Source: Deferribacter desulfuricans SSM1 (GTDB taxonomy: Bacteria; Chrysiogenota; Deferribacteres; Deferribacterales; Deferribacteraceae). From it: 64,000 bases of DNA. How positions within the stretch are numbered: position 1 is the stretch's first letter; each line of letters opens with the position of its first letter. The notes beneath the pieces were generated by a model, which saw nothing but the letters and a program-made list of their open reading frames with translations, had not been told where the DNA came from and ran no database searches. Both the position numbers and the translations under genes were made by a program. The stretch spans positions 835,501 to 899,500 of the forward strand of contig NC_013939.1 in assembly GCF_000010985.1 (NCBI RefSeq), given 5' to 3'. Positions 7,882-16,898 of the stretch are shown piece after piece.

Positions 7882-8289
7882 ATGAAAGAATACTTGCCAA
7901 ATGAGTTGATTACTGGCATTGATAAAATCGATGAACAGCATGGTGCAATGCTATATTTATTAAATAAGTTGGAAAAATATTTCAAAGAAGGGGAGGGTGA
8001 AAAAGCGATCTCTGATTCTTTAAGCTTCTTAGAAAACTATGTAAAAACTCACTTTAAAACCGAAGAAGAATATATGATTAAATATAATTACCCTGATTAT
8101 GAAGTCCATAAATTAGAGCATGAAAAATTTAGAAAAGACTTTGCTATGAAAAGATTAAAAATATTAAGAGGAGTATCTAAGTCTGAGGCACTTTTATTAT
8201 TAAAATCTTTAAAAGATTGGTATGAAAACCATGTTTTAAAGACAGATATTGTTCTTGCTTCTTTTTTAAAAAACTTAGAAAAACATTAA
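7882..8289 (+). CDS. Bacteriohemerythrin
   Basis: Non-heme di-iron oxygen-binding protein of 135 residues, a four-helix bundle acting in the cytoplasm. The iron ligands can be read: His20 (EQHGAML), His57 and Glu61 (HFKTEEEYM), His76 and His80 (HKLEHEKF), and the C-terminal NHVLKTD pair. In bacteria these proteins store, deliver or sense oxygen. It lies directly before a heme-binding chemoreceptor, so a role in aerotaxis or oxygen avoidance is plausible. The gene follows a promoter and terminator-like hairpin. Confidence 0.93.
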   Translation: MKEYLPNELITGIDKIDEQHGAMLYLLNKLEKYFKEGEGEKAISDSLSFLENYVKTHFKTEEEYMIKYNYPDYEVHKLEHEKFRKDFAMKRLKILRGVSKSEALLLLKSLKDWYENHVLKTDIVLASFLKNLEKH

Positions 8290-8344
8290 ATATTTTGTTA
8301 AAGTAACCGATATAAAAATAAATTATGATTTGGGGAGATGATCT

Positions 8345-10057
8345 ATGAGCCTAAAACTTAAATTAGCTTTAATAATTTCCATTGTTATGCTGATTTCATT
8401 TAGTGTCTTATTTATTTTTAGTGCTAAAATTGCAAAAAAAACAGCTATAGCTTCTCAAGTTGAAAGGGCAAGAAATATTGTTGTTGTAGCTGAAGGGACA
8501 AGAGAGTTTATGGCTAAAAAGTGGAAGGCTGATTTATACAATTTTGACGAAATTAAAAAGAACGTTGATAAATTTTTGTTAACTGTTCCGGTTGTGAGCT
8601 CAATAAAAATAATTAAAAGTAAATCAGAAGAACTTGGTGTTAAATTTAAAGTGCCTAAGATATCTCCAAGGAACCCGGAAAACAAACCTGATTCTTTGGA
8701 AGTTAAAATATTATCTGAGTTAAAAAGTAAGGATACAGGAGTTGGTAAGACTCCTGAAAAAGTTATTGTTGATAAAAAATCTGGATTTATCAGATATTTT
8801 AAAGCAATAAGATTAACAAAAGAGTGCGAATGGTGTCATGGGAATCCAGCTGATAGTGTGAAATATTGGGGAAATGATAAGGGGTTAGACCCAACCGGAG
8901 TTAAAATGGAAGGTTGGAAGGCAGGTGAAATACATGGTGCATTTGAAATATTTATACCATTAGCACCAATTAATGCGATGATAACAAAAAATATGACCAG
9001 AGATTTTTCTGTTTTAATAATCGTGTTAATAGTAATTATTGCTATACTTTATATAATGAATTCAAAGCTTATTTTTTCAAGATTTGATAATATTAATGCT
9101 GCATTGGCAAAAATTGCAAGTGGTGATTTTACTACAAAAGTAGATGTAAAATATGATGATGAGGTTGGTGCTATTGCAAAAGCTGTTAATAAGATGGTGG
9201 ATGACATTAAAAATGTTTTAAGTTCTGTTTCAGAATCAGTAGTATCGCTTGCATCTACTTCTGCTGAGCTTGCTTCAAACTCTGAAGCTATAGCAGAAGG
9301 AGCAAGAGAGCAGAGTGAGCAGGCTACAACAACTGCAAGTGCAGTGGAAGAGGTAAATGCTACAGTAACAGAAGTGGCTCAAAATGCTGCTAATGTGGCA
9401 AACAGTGCTGCAGAAGCTAGAGAATCAGTTATAAATGGCCATGCATTAGTAGAAGAAACAAAGCAGATGATGGATCAGATTGCAACAACAGTTTCTCAAG
9501 CAGCAGAGACTGTAAGGACACTTGGTGAATCTAGTGAGCAAATAGGTGAGATAATTCAAGTGATTAATGATATAGCAGATCAAACAAATCTTCTAGCATT
9601 AAATGCTGCTATTGAGGCTGCAAGAGCAGGGGAGCATGGTAGGGGATTTGCAGTGGTTGCTGATGAAGTGAGGAAATTAGCTGAGAAAACTATGAGAGCT
9701 ACAAAAGATATTACTGATATGATACAAAATATTCAGGCTGATACTGGTGGTGCAGTTGCAAGTATGAATGAAGGGGTAGAGCAGGTAGAAATAGGTAAGG
9801 TGAAGGCTGATGAAGCAAAAGAGGCTCTTGATATCATTAAAGAAAATGTGGAAAATGTATCGTTGGAAGTTGAAAATATTGCAAGGGCCACAGATGAACA
9901 GGCAAAAGCTACAGAGATGATGGCTCAATCTATAGAAAACATATCTAAAGTAATAAATGAAAATTCAATTGCAGCATCTGAGATGGCCACAGCTGTGGAA
10001 ATGCTATCTAAACTTGCAGAAGAGTTGCAGACTCAAATAAAAAGATTTAAAATATAG
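8345..10057 (+). CDS. Methyl-accepting chemotaxis protein with c-heme sensor domain
   Basis: Transmembrane chemoreceptor of 570 residues. A first membrane helix (about 7-27) is followed by a periplasmic DUF3365/Tll0287-type domain with the heme c motif C161-E-W-C164-H165, then a second membrane helix (about 220-240) and a HAMP linker. The cytoplasmic signalling coiled coil carries the conserved hairpin [18 protein letters not shown]. The covalent heme suggests redox or gas sensing in the periplasm. A GGGGAG Shine-Dalgarno precedes the ATG. Adjacency to hemerythrin supports an oxygen or redox-taxis role. Confidence 0.93.
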   Translation: MSLKLKLALIISIVMLISFSVLFIFSAKIAKKTAIASQVERARNIVVVAEGTREFMAKKWKADLYNFDEIKKNVDKFLLTVPVVSSIKIIKSKSEELGVKFKVPKISPRNPENKPDSLEVKILSELKSKDTGVGKTPEKVIVDKKSGFIRYFKAIRLTKECEWCHGNPADSVKYWGNDKGLDPTGVKMEGWKAGEIHGAFEIFIPLAPINAMITKNMTRDFSVLIIVLIVIIAILYIMNSKLIFSRFDNINAALAKIASGDFTTKVDVKYDDEVGAIAKAVNKMVDDIKNVLSSVSESVVSLASTSAELASNSEAIAEGAREQSEQATTTASAVEEVNATVTEVAQNAANVANSAAEARESVINGHALVEETKQMMDQIATTVSQAAETVRTLGESSEQIGEIIQVINDIADQTNLLALNAAIEAARAGEHGRGFAVVADEVRKLAEKTMRATKDITDMIQNIQADTGGAVASMNEGVEQVEIGKVKADEAKEALDIIKENVENVSLEVENIARATDEQAKATEMMAQSIENISKVINENSIAASEMATAVEMLSKLAEELQTQIKRFKI

Positions 10058-10084
10058 GAGGCTGTTACAAAAAAATTAAATTAT

Positions 10085-10160
10085 AAGATTGCTTCGGCAA
10101 CTTACATTGCTTTGCAATGACCCCAAAATCAGTGATTGCTAGCGTTAACGGAGCAATCTT
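10085..10160. repeat. Dispersed palindromic repeat, copy 1
   Basis: AAGATTGCT ... AGCAATCTT arms enclose CATTGC/GCAATG-type inner complementarity. The same design recurs at 12860-12931. Both copies have GAGGCTGTT-type sequence nearby, which suggests a miniature mobile repeat. The arms resemble the AGATTGCTTCG/CAATGAC repeats common in many bacterial genomes. Confidence 0.6.
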
Positions 10161-10196
10161 GGTAATTGAGCAGGTATTGCTACAAAGTTTTGGAAT

Positions 10197-10229
10197 AAAA
10201 AAAGGGCTGCTATAAGCAGCCCCTTTTTT
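10197..10229. terminator. Bidirectional terminator between chemoreceptor and fapA-like gene
   Basis: GGGCTGC (10204-10210), loop TATAA, GCAGCCC (10216-10222), flanked by an A-run on the left and a T-run on the right, so it can serve both converging transcripts. Confidence 0.85.
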
Positions 10230-11820
10230 ATTTTAGCATATAATCAATTGCTTTTTTCTCTTTATTATAAAAGAAGTAACCATTTCTAAGTTTTTTTTCT
10301 AATAATAGTGTAGCTTCACCGATTATAACTTTTACATTTGGGTAAGCTTCTTTTAGTACCTCTATTTTTGAACCTTTAAATTTTTGTACTTCTTCATAAA
10401 GTTCTTTCAATTTTACTTCAATTTTTATCAATTTTTTGTTTATTTCTAATTTTGCTTCTTTCAATTTTTTTATTTTTTCTTTTAATCTATCACGAATTAT
10501 TGGCCTATCGGCATTTCCTAAATATAAATTTATTTTTGTTAGTTGCTCGTTTAAAGCGCTTTTTTCTGCAACTAAAGTGGAGATTTCATTTAACACTTTA
10601 GTTGATATCCCAGTAGAAACAACCGTTTTAGTAAAAGAAGGGGAGCCTAAAATTTTAACAGTTATCCCTTCTAATGCGTTGACTTTTCCACCATAAATCA
10701 TACCAGGTGTTCCTGTTACTTCAACTTTTCCCTCACAATAAATAATTGAATCTCTTATGTATTTTTTTACTTGGACATTTTTATCGACAGTTATGTTAGA
10801 AAATTGGATGTAGCTTGCTTCTAATTCTTCAGCTTTAATTATATTTCTATTTGCAAAGCTTCTACCAGTGATCCCTTCTTTCACAATAAGTTTTCCATCT
10901 GTAATTACATTTCCAGAGACAGATTTTGCTATTACATCTTTGCCAGCTTTAACTGTAAATTCTGCTTTTACTTCACCTTTAATTATTACAGAGCCTGGAA
11001 AATCTATATTCCCTGTCGAATAGTCAACATTTTTATTTACAACAAAAATATCAGAAATATCAAGCTCGTAAGTTAAATTATCAACATGTTTAATAAGTAA
11101 TAACCCTTTTATTTTAGAATATACTTTATTTTCTTTTATTGTAAGGTTCTCTGATAGTTTTAAATTTATAGGTTTACCATCTACTGCAGGTATTGTTTTC
11201 CCTGTTACGGTAAAACCATCTTCACCCTTTGTGGGTTGAATTATCATTGCAATCTCTTCATTTTCTTCAACAATAAAAAGTTTCTTTTTGAAAGCTTCTT
11301 TATAATCTATTTTGTCATTAATTTCTTCAGCTTCAAAAAATGAATTAAGAACATCATCAGATTTACTTTTAATGATTAGCTCACCATTATTTCCATTTTT
11401 AGGAGGTTTCCCTTTTGCAACTAATATTGATGAATCTAATGGTTTGTCATTTTTTAGAAAAAGTACAATTCTTTCTAAAACATCTGTAAGAATGCCACTT
11501 TTTACACCGTTTTCGTTCAATAAATTAACCAAGTAATCTTTGTCTATATTTTTTTTTGGTTTTTCAGGGATAAACAGATAAGCTTTCATCTCATCATCAG
11601 AGATCATAACCTCAAAATCTTCTGTAAAAATCTCTTCATATAGTTTGCCTGATTTTCCAATGACAGTATCTTTGATATCAAATTCTAAGGTATATTTATT
11701 TTCGTCGTCTGGATTTATAGAAATAATCTTGTAATCAAGATCAGAAATATTCCTTTTAAAATACTTTTGTGCCTTCTCAAAAGCTTCTTCAAGTGATTTA
11801 GCTGTAACTGTATAACTCAT
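10228..11820 (-). CDS. FapA/DUF342 family protein
   Basis: 530-residue member of the DUF342 (flagellar assembly protein A-like) family. The N-terminus TAKSLEEAFEKAQKYF resembles a Jag-N-type domain. The middle has GEDGFTVTGKTIPAV and the repeated beta-strand blocks GNIDFPGSVIIKGEV and AKSVSGNVITDGKLIVKEG, and a coiled coil lies near residues 410-480. Members are polymerising, bactofilin-like beta-solenoid proteins linked to flagellar or cell-surface assembly; the exact role is not known. It follows the cyclic-nucleotide-binding gene by three bases, so they share a transcript. Confidence 0.85.
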   Translation of the reverse strand: MSYTVTAKSLEEAFEKAQKYFKRNISDLDYKIISINPDDENKYTLEFDIKDTVIGKSGKLYEEIFTEDFEVMISDDEMKAYLFIPEKPKKNIDKDYLVNLLNENGVKSGILTDVLERIVLFLKNDKPLDSSILVAKGKPPKNGNNGELIIKSKSDDVLNSFFEAEEINDKIDYKEAFKKKLFIVEENEEIAMIIQPTKGEDGFTVTGKTIPAVDGKPINLKLSENLTIKENKVYSKIKGLLLIKHVDNLTYELDISDIFVVNKNVDYSTGNIDFPGSVIIKGEVKAEFTVKAGKDVIAKSVSGNVITDGKLIVKEGITGRSFANRNIIKAEELEASYIQFSNITVDKNVQVKKYIRDSIIYCEGKVEVTGTPGMIYGGKVNALEGITVKILGSPSFTKTVVSTGISTKVLNEISTLVAEKSALNEQLTKINLYLGNADRPIIRDRLKEKIKKLKEAKLEINKKLIKIEVKLKELYEEVQKFKGSKIEVLKEAYPNVKVIIGEATLLLEKKLRNGYFFYNKEKKAIDYMLK

Positions 11821-11823
11821 TGA

Positions 11824-12501
11824 TTAAATATCACCTAATAAAATTTTATAAAAGTATTTATCAATTAAGTTTTTATTAATATTAAACTTTATTTTGTTTT
11901 TGTCAACTAAATCTAAGCTATAGATAACTTTCATCTTTTCCAATAAGAAAAGAGTTTTTAAAAACTCACTTTTATCTATTTGGATTTTAGTTAATATATC
12001 TTCCAGATCTTGTTCAAACTCGATTTTAGCAGATTCTTTAAAAGTTTTATAGATATATATTAAAGTCTTAGCTTTAGTTTTATAGTCGATACTTTTTATC
12101 AACCTTTCATTACAATCTTTTAGTCTACTACTCAATTCTTGTAGCATATTGAGACTAATTGAAGGGATTTTAGCTGATATGGTTAAAAATGTTTTATAAT
12201 CTATTTGAATAAGTTTTGTATCTTTAGTTGCTCTTACAGAGGCTGTTCTTTTGCCTGTGGTAAATAACCCCATTTCACCAAAAAGGGTTGTAGGTTTTAG
12301 TTTATTGATTAAGCGCAATGAATTTTTACTATCCTTTATCAATACATCAAGTTCACCATCTATTAGTAAATATGCCGTATTTGCATCATCTCCTTCGTAA
12401 AAAAGGAATTCGCCTGATTTAACAGTATGTTCTTTGCCGTATTTTCTAAAGATTTCTATGTGTTTTTCTTGAAGTTTAAATGAGCTTATTAAATTATTCA
12501 T
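11824..12501 (-). CDS. Cyclic-nucleotide-binding domain protein (Crp-like sensor)
   Basis: 225 residues with a cNMP-binding beta-barrel (GEFLFYEGDDANTAYLLIDGE near residues 30-50, and the LFGEMGLFTTGKRTASVRA phosphate-binding cassette near 92-110). The cassette's Glu and Arg are kept, so nucleotide binding is possible. The C-terminal 90 residues (LEDILTKIQIDKSEFLKTLF) could be a degenerate winged helix but do not match a Crp DNA-recognition helix that I can recognise. Coupled to the fapA-like gene. Confidence 0.8.
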   Translation of the reverse strand: MNNLISSFKLQEKHIEIFRKYGKEHTVKSGEFLFYEGDDANTAYLLIDGELDVLIKDSKNSLRLINKLKPTTLFGEMGLFTTGKRTASVRATKDTKLIQIDYKTFLTISAKIPSISLNMLQELSSRLKDCNERLIKSIDYKTKAKTLIYIYKTFKESAKIEFEQDLEDILTKIQIDKSEFLKTLFLLEKMKVIYSLDLVDKNKIKFNINKNLIDKYFYKILLGDI

Positions 12502-12538
12502 ATAAATATAATAACAAATTATGTTTGTACTTACAACA

Positions 12539-12781
12539 CTAAGAGTTAGATTTTTTTAGGTTAGATAGTTGAGATTTTAAATCTTCTAAAATCCTTCTAA
12601 GTTCAGCTTCGTGACCTTTTTCCTGCTCTGCAAGGCTTTCAAATAGTTGTTTTGCATTTTCATCTACAGCTTTATCTGCTGCTGTTTTGTAGAACCTCAT
12701 GGCCTCTATTTCTTTGGGTATTCTTAATAAGACAACCTCAATCATCTGTTCTAAGGCTTTTATTTTTTCTCTTTTATCCAT
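12539..12781 (-). CDS. Small rubrerythrin/ferritin-like protein
   Basis: 80 residues forming two helices with the ferritin-like pattern EAMRFYKTAADKA and LAEQEKGHEAELRRIL. The Glu...Glu-x-x-His arrangement gives half of a di-iron site, so the protein would need to dimerise to make a full one. The ATG at 12781 has GGAGG six bases upstream; a longer in-frame extension runs into the palindromic repeat and is not credible. It fits with the oxygen and heme proteins around it. Peroxide or iron handling is inferred. Confidence 0.75.
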   Translation of the reverse strand: MDKREKIKALEQMIEVVLLRIPKEIEAMRFYKTAADKAVDENAKQLFESLAEQEKGHEAELRRILEDLKSQLSNLKKSNS

Positions 12782-12859
12782 AACTTCCTCCAAACATAAA
12801 CAACTAAAATTGAGGGTTTTGCACATTAGACTAACACATTGATAATTATCATAATCATA

Positions 12860-12931
12860 AGATTGCTTCGTCGCATTAGCTCCTAGCAATGACTGGGGAA
12901 CTGGTCATTGTGAGCGTTAGCAAAGCAATCT
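12860..12931. repeat. Dispersed palindromic repeat, copy 2
   Basis: AGATTGCTT ... AAGCAATCT outer arms and CAATGAC ... GTCATTG inner arms form a long cruciform or hairpin between the rubrerythrin-like and cytochrome b5-like genes. A GAGGCTGTTGCACAA sequence (minus strand) lies about 60 bases to its right, matching the GAGGCTGTTACAAAA left of copy 1. Confidence 0.65.
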
Positions 12932-13027
12932 AGCATATTTAGCATCTTTTTCTGTGCAATACCCTCAAATATTGTTCCATTGTGCAACAGCCTCGAAACA
13001 ATATAAGTATTTTGAAACAGGATATAA

Positions 13028-13714
13028 TTAATGAGGCCATGTAATTTTGCCTCCATTATATGCAATAAAAGTTACAGTTGGGATTATGATAAAATAACCA
13101 ACAGAGTAAAGTATATTGTAAATTGTAGATTGAGGGTTATTATTGCTCATTATTTTTAGAGATATTACAATTAAAGAAAGTAAGATCAAAATTATTGAAA
13201 AAGTTATTTTATTTTTAAAAATTTTTGTAAGTGTTAGGTCGTAATTAATCCACCAGCTCAGTATTCCAGAAAAAACTGCTGGAAAAATGGATAAAGTAGC
13301 AACAATAAGTGCATAAAACGCACTTTTACCAAAATTTTCATTATTGGTTATTATGTACAATAGTTGCATTAAAGCTCCAAAATAAAAGATTCCCATGGGG
13401 TAATGAATTAAAATGGGGTGAGGATGGAGTTTGCTGTATAAAACTCTTAATTTATCCTTTTTATCGTCATTTATTGTAGTAGTATCATCTTCTAAATTAT
13501 CTACAAATTTTATATTATCCCTTTGCAGTACATCTTCTCCATGTGGAGCCATAGATATAAAGTTTGTAAGGTCTTCACCAGCCTGGTGCCTTGACATATG
13601 AGTACCATTTTTCCAAAGTTTACTGTTTGTCACGTCATAAATTTTATTTTTAAAAATTATATAAGCTCTTTTTCCATCTTTTCCGTCAAATTTTTTGACG
13701 TCTTCTCTTTTCAC
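13028..13714 (-). CDS. Cytochrome b5-like heme domain fused to DUF2231 membrane domain
   Basis: 228 residues. Residues 1-75 look like a small cytochrome b5/steroid-binding-type domain (KRAYIIFKNKIYDVTNSKLW, HMSRHQAGEDLTNFI, APHGEDVL), in which His residues could bind heme. Residues 90-228 hold about four hydrophobic helices starting with HPHPILIHYPMGIFYFGAL, the DUF2231 signature. It is an inner-membrane redox protein candidate. It belongs to the minus-strand run with DUF169, CBS and the acetyl-CoA-synthetase-like gene. Confidence 0.78.
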   Translation of the reverse strand: MKREDVKKFDGKDGKRAYIIFKNKIYDVTNSKLWKNGTHMSRHQAGEDLTNFISMAPHGEDVLQRDNIKFVDNLEDDTTTINDDKKDKLRVLYSKLHPHPILIHYPMGIFYFGALMQLLYIITNNENFGKSAFYALIVATLSIFPAVFSGILSWWINYDLTLTKIFKNKITFSIILILLSLIVISLKIMSNNNPQSTIYNILYSVGYFIIIPTVTFIAYNGGKITWPH

Positions 13715-13727
13715 AAATTACCTCTTT

Positions 13728-14483
13728 TTAGTCAGTTTCAAAAGTGGTGTAATCATAAGGAAGATCACATTGCTCTTTCATATCAAAAGGGATTGGGTAT
13801 CTAATACCTGCTTTATGGGTAGCCAGCAACCCTTCTATAACTTCTTCCAATCTACTAAAAGGGATACCAATTGCCAGTTCGTAATCTTGTGTCATAGCAA
13901 ATCTTCTATCTCCAAGACATGGGATTTCTATTTTTGGTTCATTTGTAAGATATGCTTCTACAACGCACCTTGAACAAACACCAGCATCTCCACTACTTTT
14001 CATTACAAATTCTCCACCTTCATGATATAAGAATGCTTGTAAAAAACGCATTGCCTGAGCAGTGTTTGTATAAAGTACAATTACATCAGGAGTTATGTTT
14101 TCAATTGGTCTAGTTAGTGGGTATGTTAAAAAACCTGCAAATCTCTCTTTTACCCTTGGCATAGATTGCTGCATCTTTTTAGCAGAATCGATATCCTTTT
14201 GATAAATAGAGCAATTAACTTTTCCTTCAAGTACTCTCTCAGGGGTAGATATTAATCCGCAGTTGCTTGCACCTAGTACGCAATAGCTGTAATTGCCCTC
14301 TACATAAGTTGACCATCCGTAATACCTTGAATATGCAATTTGCTGACAAATATTGATTTTTTTGTTTTTTATTCGTATTTTGATCCCTTCAATATGGCTG
14401 CTTTCTTTGATGAATTTTATAGCAACTGGGATAGTTTGCAATTTGACTGTTTTGTCCAAGGTACTTAAAAACTTTTCAAACAT
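13728..14483 (-). CDS. DUF169 family protein
   Basis: 251 residues matching the DUF169 family (COG2043): PVAIKFIKE near the start, ICQQIAYSRYYGW, CVLGASNCGL, the long block DVIVLYTNTAQAMRFLQAF, and the cysteine pair CSRCVVEAYLT. The several conserved cysteines suggest a metal or cofactor. The family is found mainly in anaerobes and its function is not established. It lies 13 bases before the cytochrome b5-like gene in the same direction. Confidence 0.82.
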   Translation of the reverse strand: MFEKFLSTLDKTVKLQTIPVAIKFIKESSHIEGIKIRIKNKKINICQQIAYSRYYGWSTYVEGNYSYCVLGASNCGLISTPERVLEGKVNCSIYQKDIDSAKKMQQSMPRVKERFAGFLTYPLTRPIENITPDVIVLYTNTAQAMRFLQAFLYHEGGEFVMKSSGDAGVCSRCVVEAYLTNEPKIEIPCLGDRRFAMTQDYELAIGIPFSRLEEVIEGLLATHKAGIRYPIPFDMKEQCDLPYDYTTFETD

Positions 14484-14501
14484 AACTTCCCCTTTATTTT
14501 T

Positions 14502-14927
14502 TTATTGACAGGATTCGTTTTCTATAAACGCTTTTAGTACATCACCTAGTGAAATTATTCCTACAAGCTTACCCTCGTCGTTTAAAACAGGTAGTCTATG
14601 AATATATTTTGTTAAAAATAGTTCGGCAGCCTTTTTGAGTGAGTCGTTTTCATGGATAGTTATTGGTGGTTTGCCCATTATAGTTTTTACTGGCGCATCG
14701 GTTAATTCTTTTACATCTATCAATGGGATCTGTTCTGCTTCATGTAATATGTCTGGTAATTGAGCTAAAAGGTCCGACTCACTAAATACTCCTACAACAT
14801 TATTATTTCCATCTAAAACTGGCACCCCTGAAATATTTTTTTCTCTAAGTCTTAAAACTACATCTCTAATATTTTCGTTTTCATAAGCAACTATGACATT
14901 TTTTGTCATATAATCTTTAACTTTCAT
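14502..14927 (-). CDS. Tandem CBS-domain protein
   Basis: 141 residues, two CBS domains: VKDYMTKNVIVAYENENIRDV / GVPVLDGNNNVVGVFSESDL and VKTIMGKPPITIHENDSL / RLPVLNDEGKLVGIISLGDV. CBS pairs bind adenosyl ligands (AMP, ATP, SAM) and act as energy-state sensors. The ATG at 14927 has AGGAGG nine bases upstream; an in-frame TTG at 14945 overlaps that site and is rejected. Downstream of a degenerate AMP-forming synthetase, it may sense a related nucleotide; this is inference. Confidence 0.9.
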   Translation of the reverse strand: MKVKDYMTKNVIVAYENENIRDVVLRLREKNISGVPVLDGNNNVVGVFSESDLLAQLPDILHEAEQIPLIDVKELTDAPVKTIMGKPPITIHENDSLKKAAELFLTKYIHRLPVLNDEGKLVGIISLGDVLKAFIENESCQ

Positions 14928-14957
14928 AATCAAAAGCCTCCTCAAATTAATTTTATT

Positions 14958-16841
14958 TTATATAATTTGTTGTGCAATTTCCTTTAAAATTTCTCTTTGA
15001 ATTTCACCATTTGGTGTTTTTGGAATTATTGAAGTTATTTTATAAATATCGGGTAATACCACTTCACCTATTTCATCAATAATCAGTTCATTGATTTCAA
15101 TAAAAAGGTCGTTGTATAGACTTTCGTCTATATTTTTATTAAGTACGCAAAACGCTATTAAGGTTTCTCCACGTTTTTCATCCAAAACATTTACTACAGC
15201 TACATCTTTTATCAAATTATGCTTTTTAATAGCTTGTTCTATCATCAAAATATTAATTCTTTTTCCACCTACATGAAGTACATCATCCATTCTCCCGGTG
15301 AGAATTATATCTTTGTTTTCAAGATATTCTGCACCATCACCGGTTTTAAAGAATTTTTGTTTGTTGATCGATTTTATATAAACTGTTCTAAGAAGTTTTG
15401 CATCTCCACATATACCAGCAGTTAATGAAGGGAAAGAGGAGGTAAAAACTATTTCCCCTTTTGTTGCAGTACTTTCAATTGGTAAGCCTGTTTTTCCATC
15501 TATGATTTGTAGCGGGATTCCTGGTAGCGGTTTGCCTACAGTGTAAATATTAGTTATTTCACTATATCCTGGTATTTGAGCAGCAATGGCACCACCAGCT
15601 TCTGTTAACGTGAATATATTTATTATTGGGTGTCGTTTATTAAGTAGTTTTATAAAAGCCCATTTGGTGGACTCTTCATTTCTTCTCCCACCACCAGTTG
15701 CAATCAACTCTAAATAATTTTGCCTTCTATAGACACCTTTCTTTTCATCTGCATTCATAAGTCTATTTAAAATAGTAGGTGTTGTATAAAATTTATTTAT
15801 ATTGTATTTGTCTAAAAATTCATAAAAATCGCTTGCATTATCAACTTCTATAGTATCTTCATATAAAAAAATTGTTTGACAGTTTAAAAGTGGTCCATAA
15901 ACCTTGTATGTGTGTCCAGTAATCCAGGCGATATCAGCTGTGTTCCACAAAATATCATCATCTCTTGGATCAAATAGCAATTGATGAGAGAATTTGGCCC
16001 ATAATAAAAAACCTCCAGCTCTGTATTTTAAAGCTTTTTGGACTGTTAGATGAGTTGAAGTTACAAGTGTAAAAATTATATCGTTTGCATCATATACGGT
16101 TTCTTCTATAGCAAATGCTCTTGAATAATCTTCATCACTGATTAGGTCATGATACCAAAGGTCTCTCAATGGCTTCATATGGACTCTTTGCCCCAGTCTT
16201 TTTACCACAATACATAGTTTAGGCTTATTTTCAGCTATATTTATGGCTTGATCAACTCTATCTTTTAAATTTACTGTCGTTTTTGAATAGTATCCATCAG
16301 CTGTTATAATCACAGAGTTCTTACAATCGTTTAATCTTTCAGCTAAACTTTCAGCTGAATAACTTGTATGATAAACTGTGTGGACAAGGCCAAGTTTAAC
16401 ACAGGCAAGCATTGCTATAATAAGCTCTGGTATATTTGGCATAAAAATCAAAACAGAATCTTTTCTAGAAATATTGAGTTTTTTTAGAGCTGATGCAAAC
16501 TTAGAAACATCTGCATATAAAGATCTAAAGGTCAAAATTCTTTCTGTATAATCCTTCCCTCTCCAGACTATCGCTGCTTTATTACCTTTGCCATTATCAA
16601 TATGCATTTTTAATAGATTTTTTATAGGGCTGATTTTCCCTTTTACAAACCAGGCTGTTTCAAAATCTTCTTCATTGTTGCATGATACAAGAAATTCATC
16701 TTCCCAATCAAGAAACTCATAGGCTAAAAATTTATAAAAAGATCTTAAATCTTTTGATTTGTCATAAAGCTGTTTTATATATTCGATATCTAAATTATTT
16801 CTTTTATAAGTTAAACAAAGGTTATTTAATTCTTTTATCAT
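14958..16841 (-). CDS. Acetyl-CoA synthetase homologue with degenerate active site
   Basis: 627-residue adenylate-forming protein, co-linear with acetyl-CoA synthetase (Acs N-domain, LIFMPNIPELIIAMLACVKLG, DILWNTADIAWITGHTYKVYGPL, FKTGDGAEYLENKDIILTGRMDD). The key motifs are altered. The phosphate-binding loop TSG(S/T)TGxPKG reads TSTHLTVQKA near residue 255, WWQTETGG reads FTLTEAGG, and the C-terminal catalytic lysine of PKTxSGK is Glu in PKTPNGE near residue 612. Normal adenylation is therefore unlikely. It may be a regulator, a thioesterification-only enzyme or a pseudoenzyme. The frame is intact, so it appears to be under selection. Confidence 0.8.
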   Translation of the reverse strand: MIKELNNLCLTYKRNNLDIEYIKQLYDKSKDLRSFYKFLAYEFLDWEDEFLVSCNNEEDFETAWFVKGKISPIKNLLKMHIDNGKGNKAAIVWRGKDYTERILTFRSLYADVSKFASALKKLNISRKDSVLIFMPNIPELIIAMLACVKLGLVHTVYHTSYSAESLAERLNDCKNSVIITADGYYSKTTVNLKDRVDQAINIAENKPKLCIVVKRLGQRVHMKPLRDLWYHDLISDEDYSRAFAIEETVYDANDIIFTLVTSTHLTVQKALKYRAGGFLLWAKFSHQLLFDPRDDDILWNTADIAWITGHTYKVYGPLLNCQTIFLYEDTIEVDNASDFYEFLDKYNINKFYTTPTILNRLMNADEKKGVYRRQNYLELIATGGGRRNEESTKWAFIKLLNKRHPIINIFTLTEAGGAIAAQIPGYSEITNIYTVGKPLPGIPLQIIDGKTGLPIESTATKGEIVFTSSFPSLTAGICGDAKLLRTVYIKSINKQKFFKTGDGAEYLENKDIILTGRMDDVLHVGGKRINILMIEQAIKKHNLIKDVAVVNVLDEKRGETLIAFCVLNKNIDESLYNDLFIEINELIIDEIGEVVLPDIYKITSIIPKTPNGEIQREILKEIAQQII

Positions 16842-16898
16842 TTTTATTCACTCTTTCTTAGTTAATAAATAAAACAATATTTCACAAAAATCAATAGG

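Noticed and set aside
12782-12889. N-terminal extension of the rubrerythrin-like protein
   Set aside because: The extension reads into the palindromic repeat; the internal ATG at 12781 has a good Shine-Dalgarno.
12883-13065. 60-aa minus-strand frame
   Set aside because: It lies in the palindromic repeat and the end of the cytochrome b5-like gene and has no homology-like pattern.
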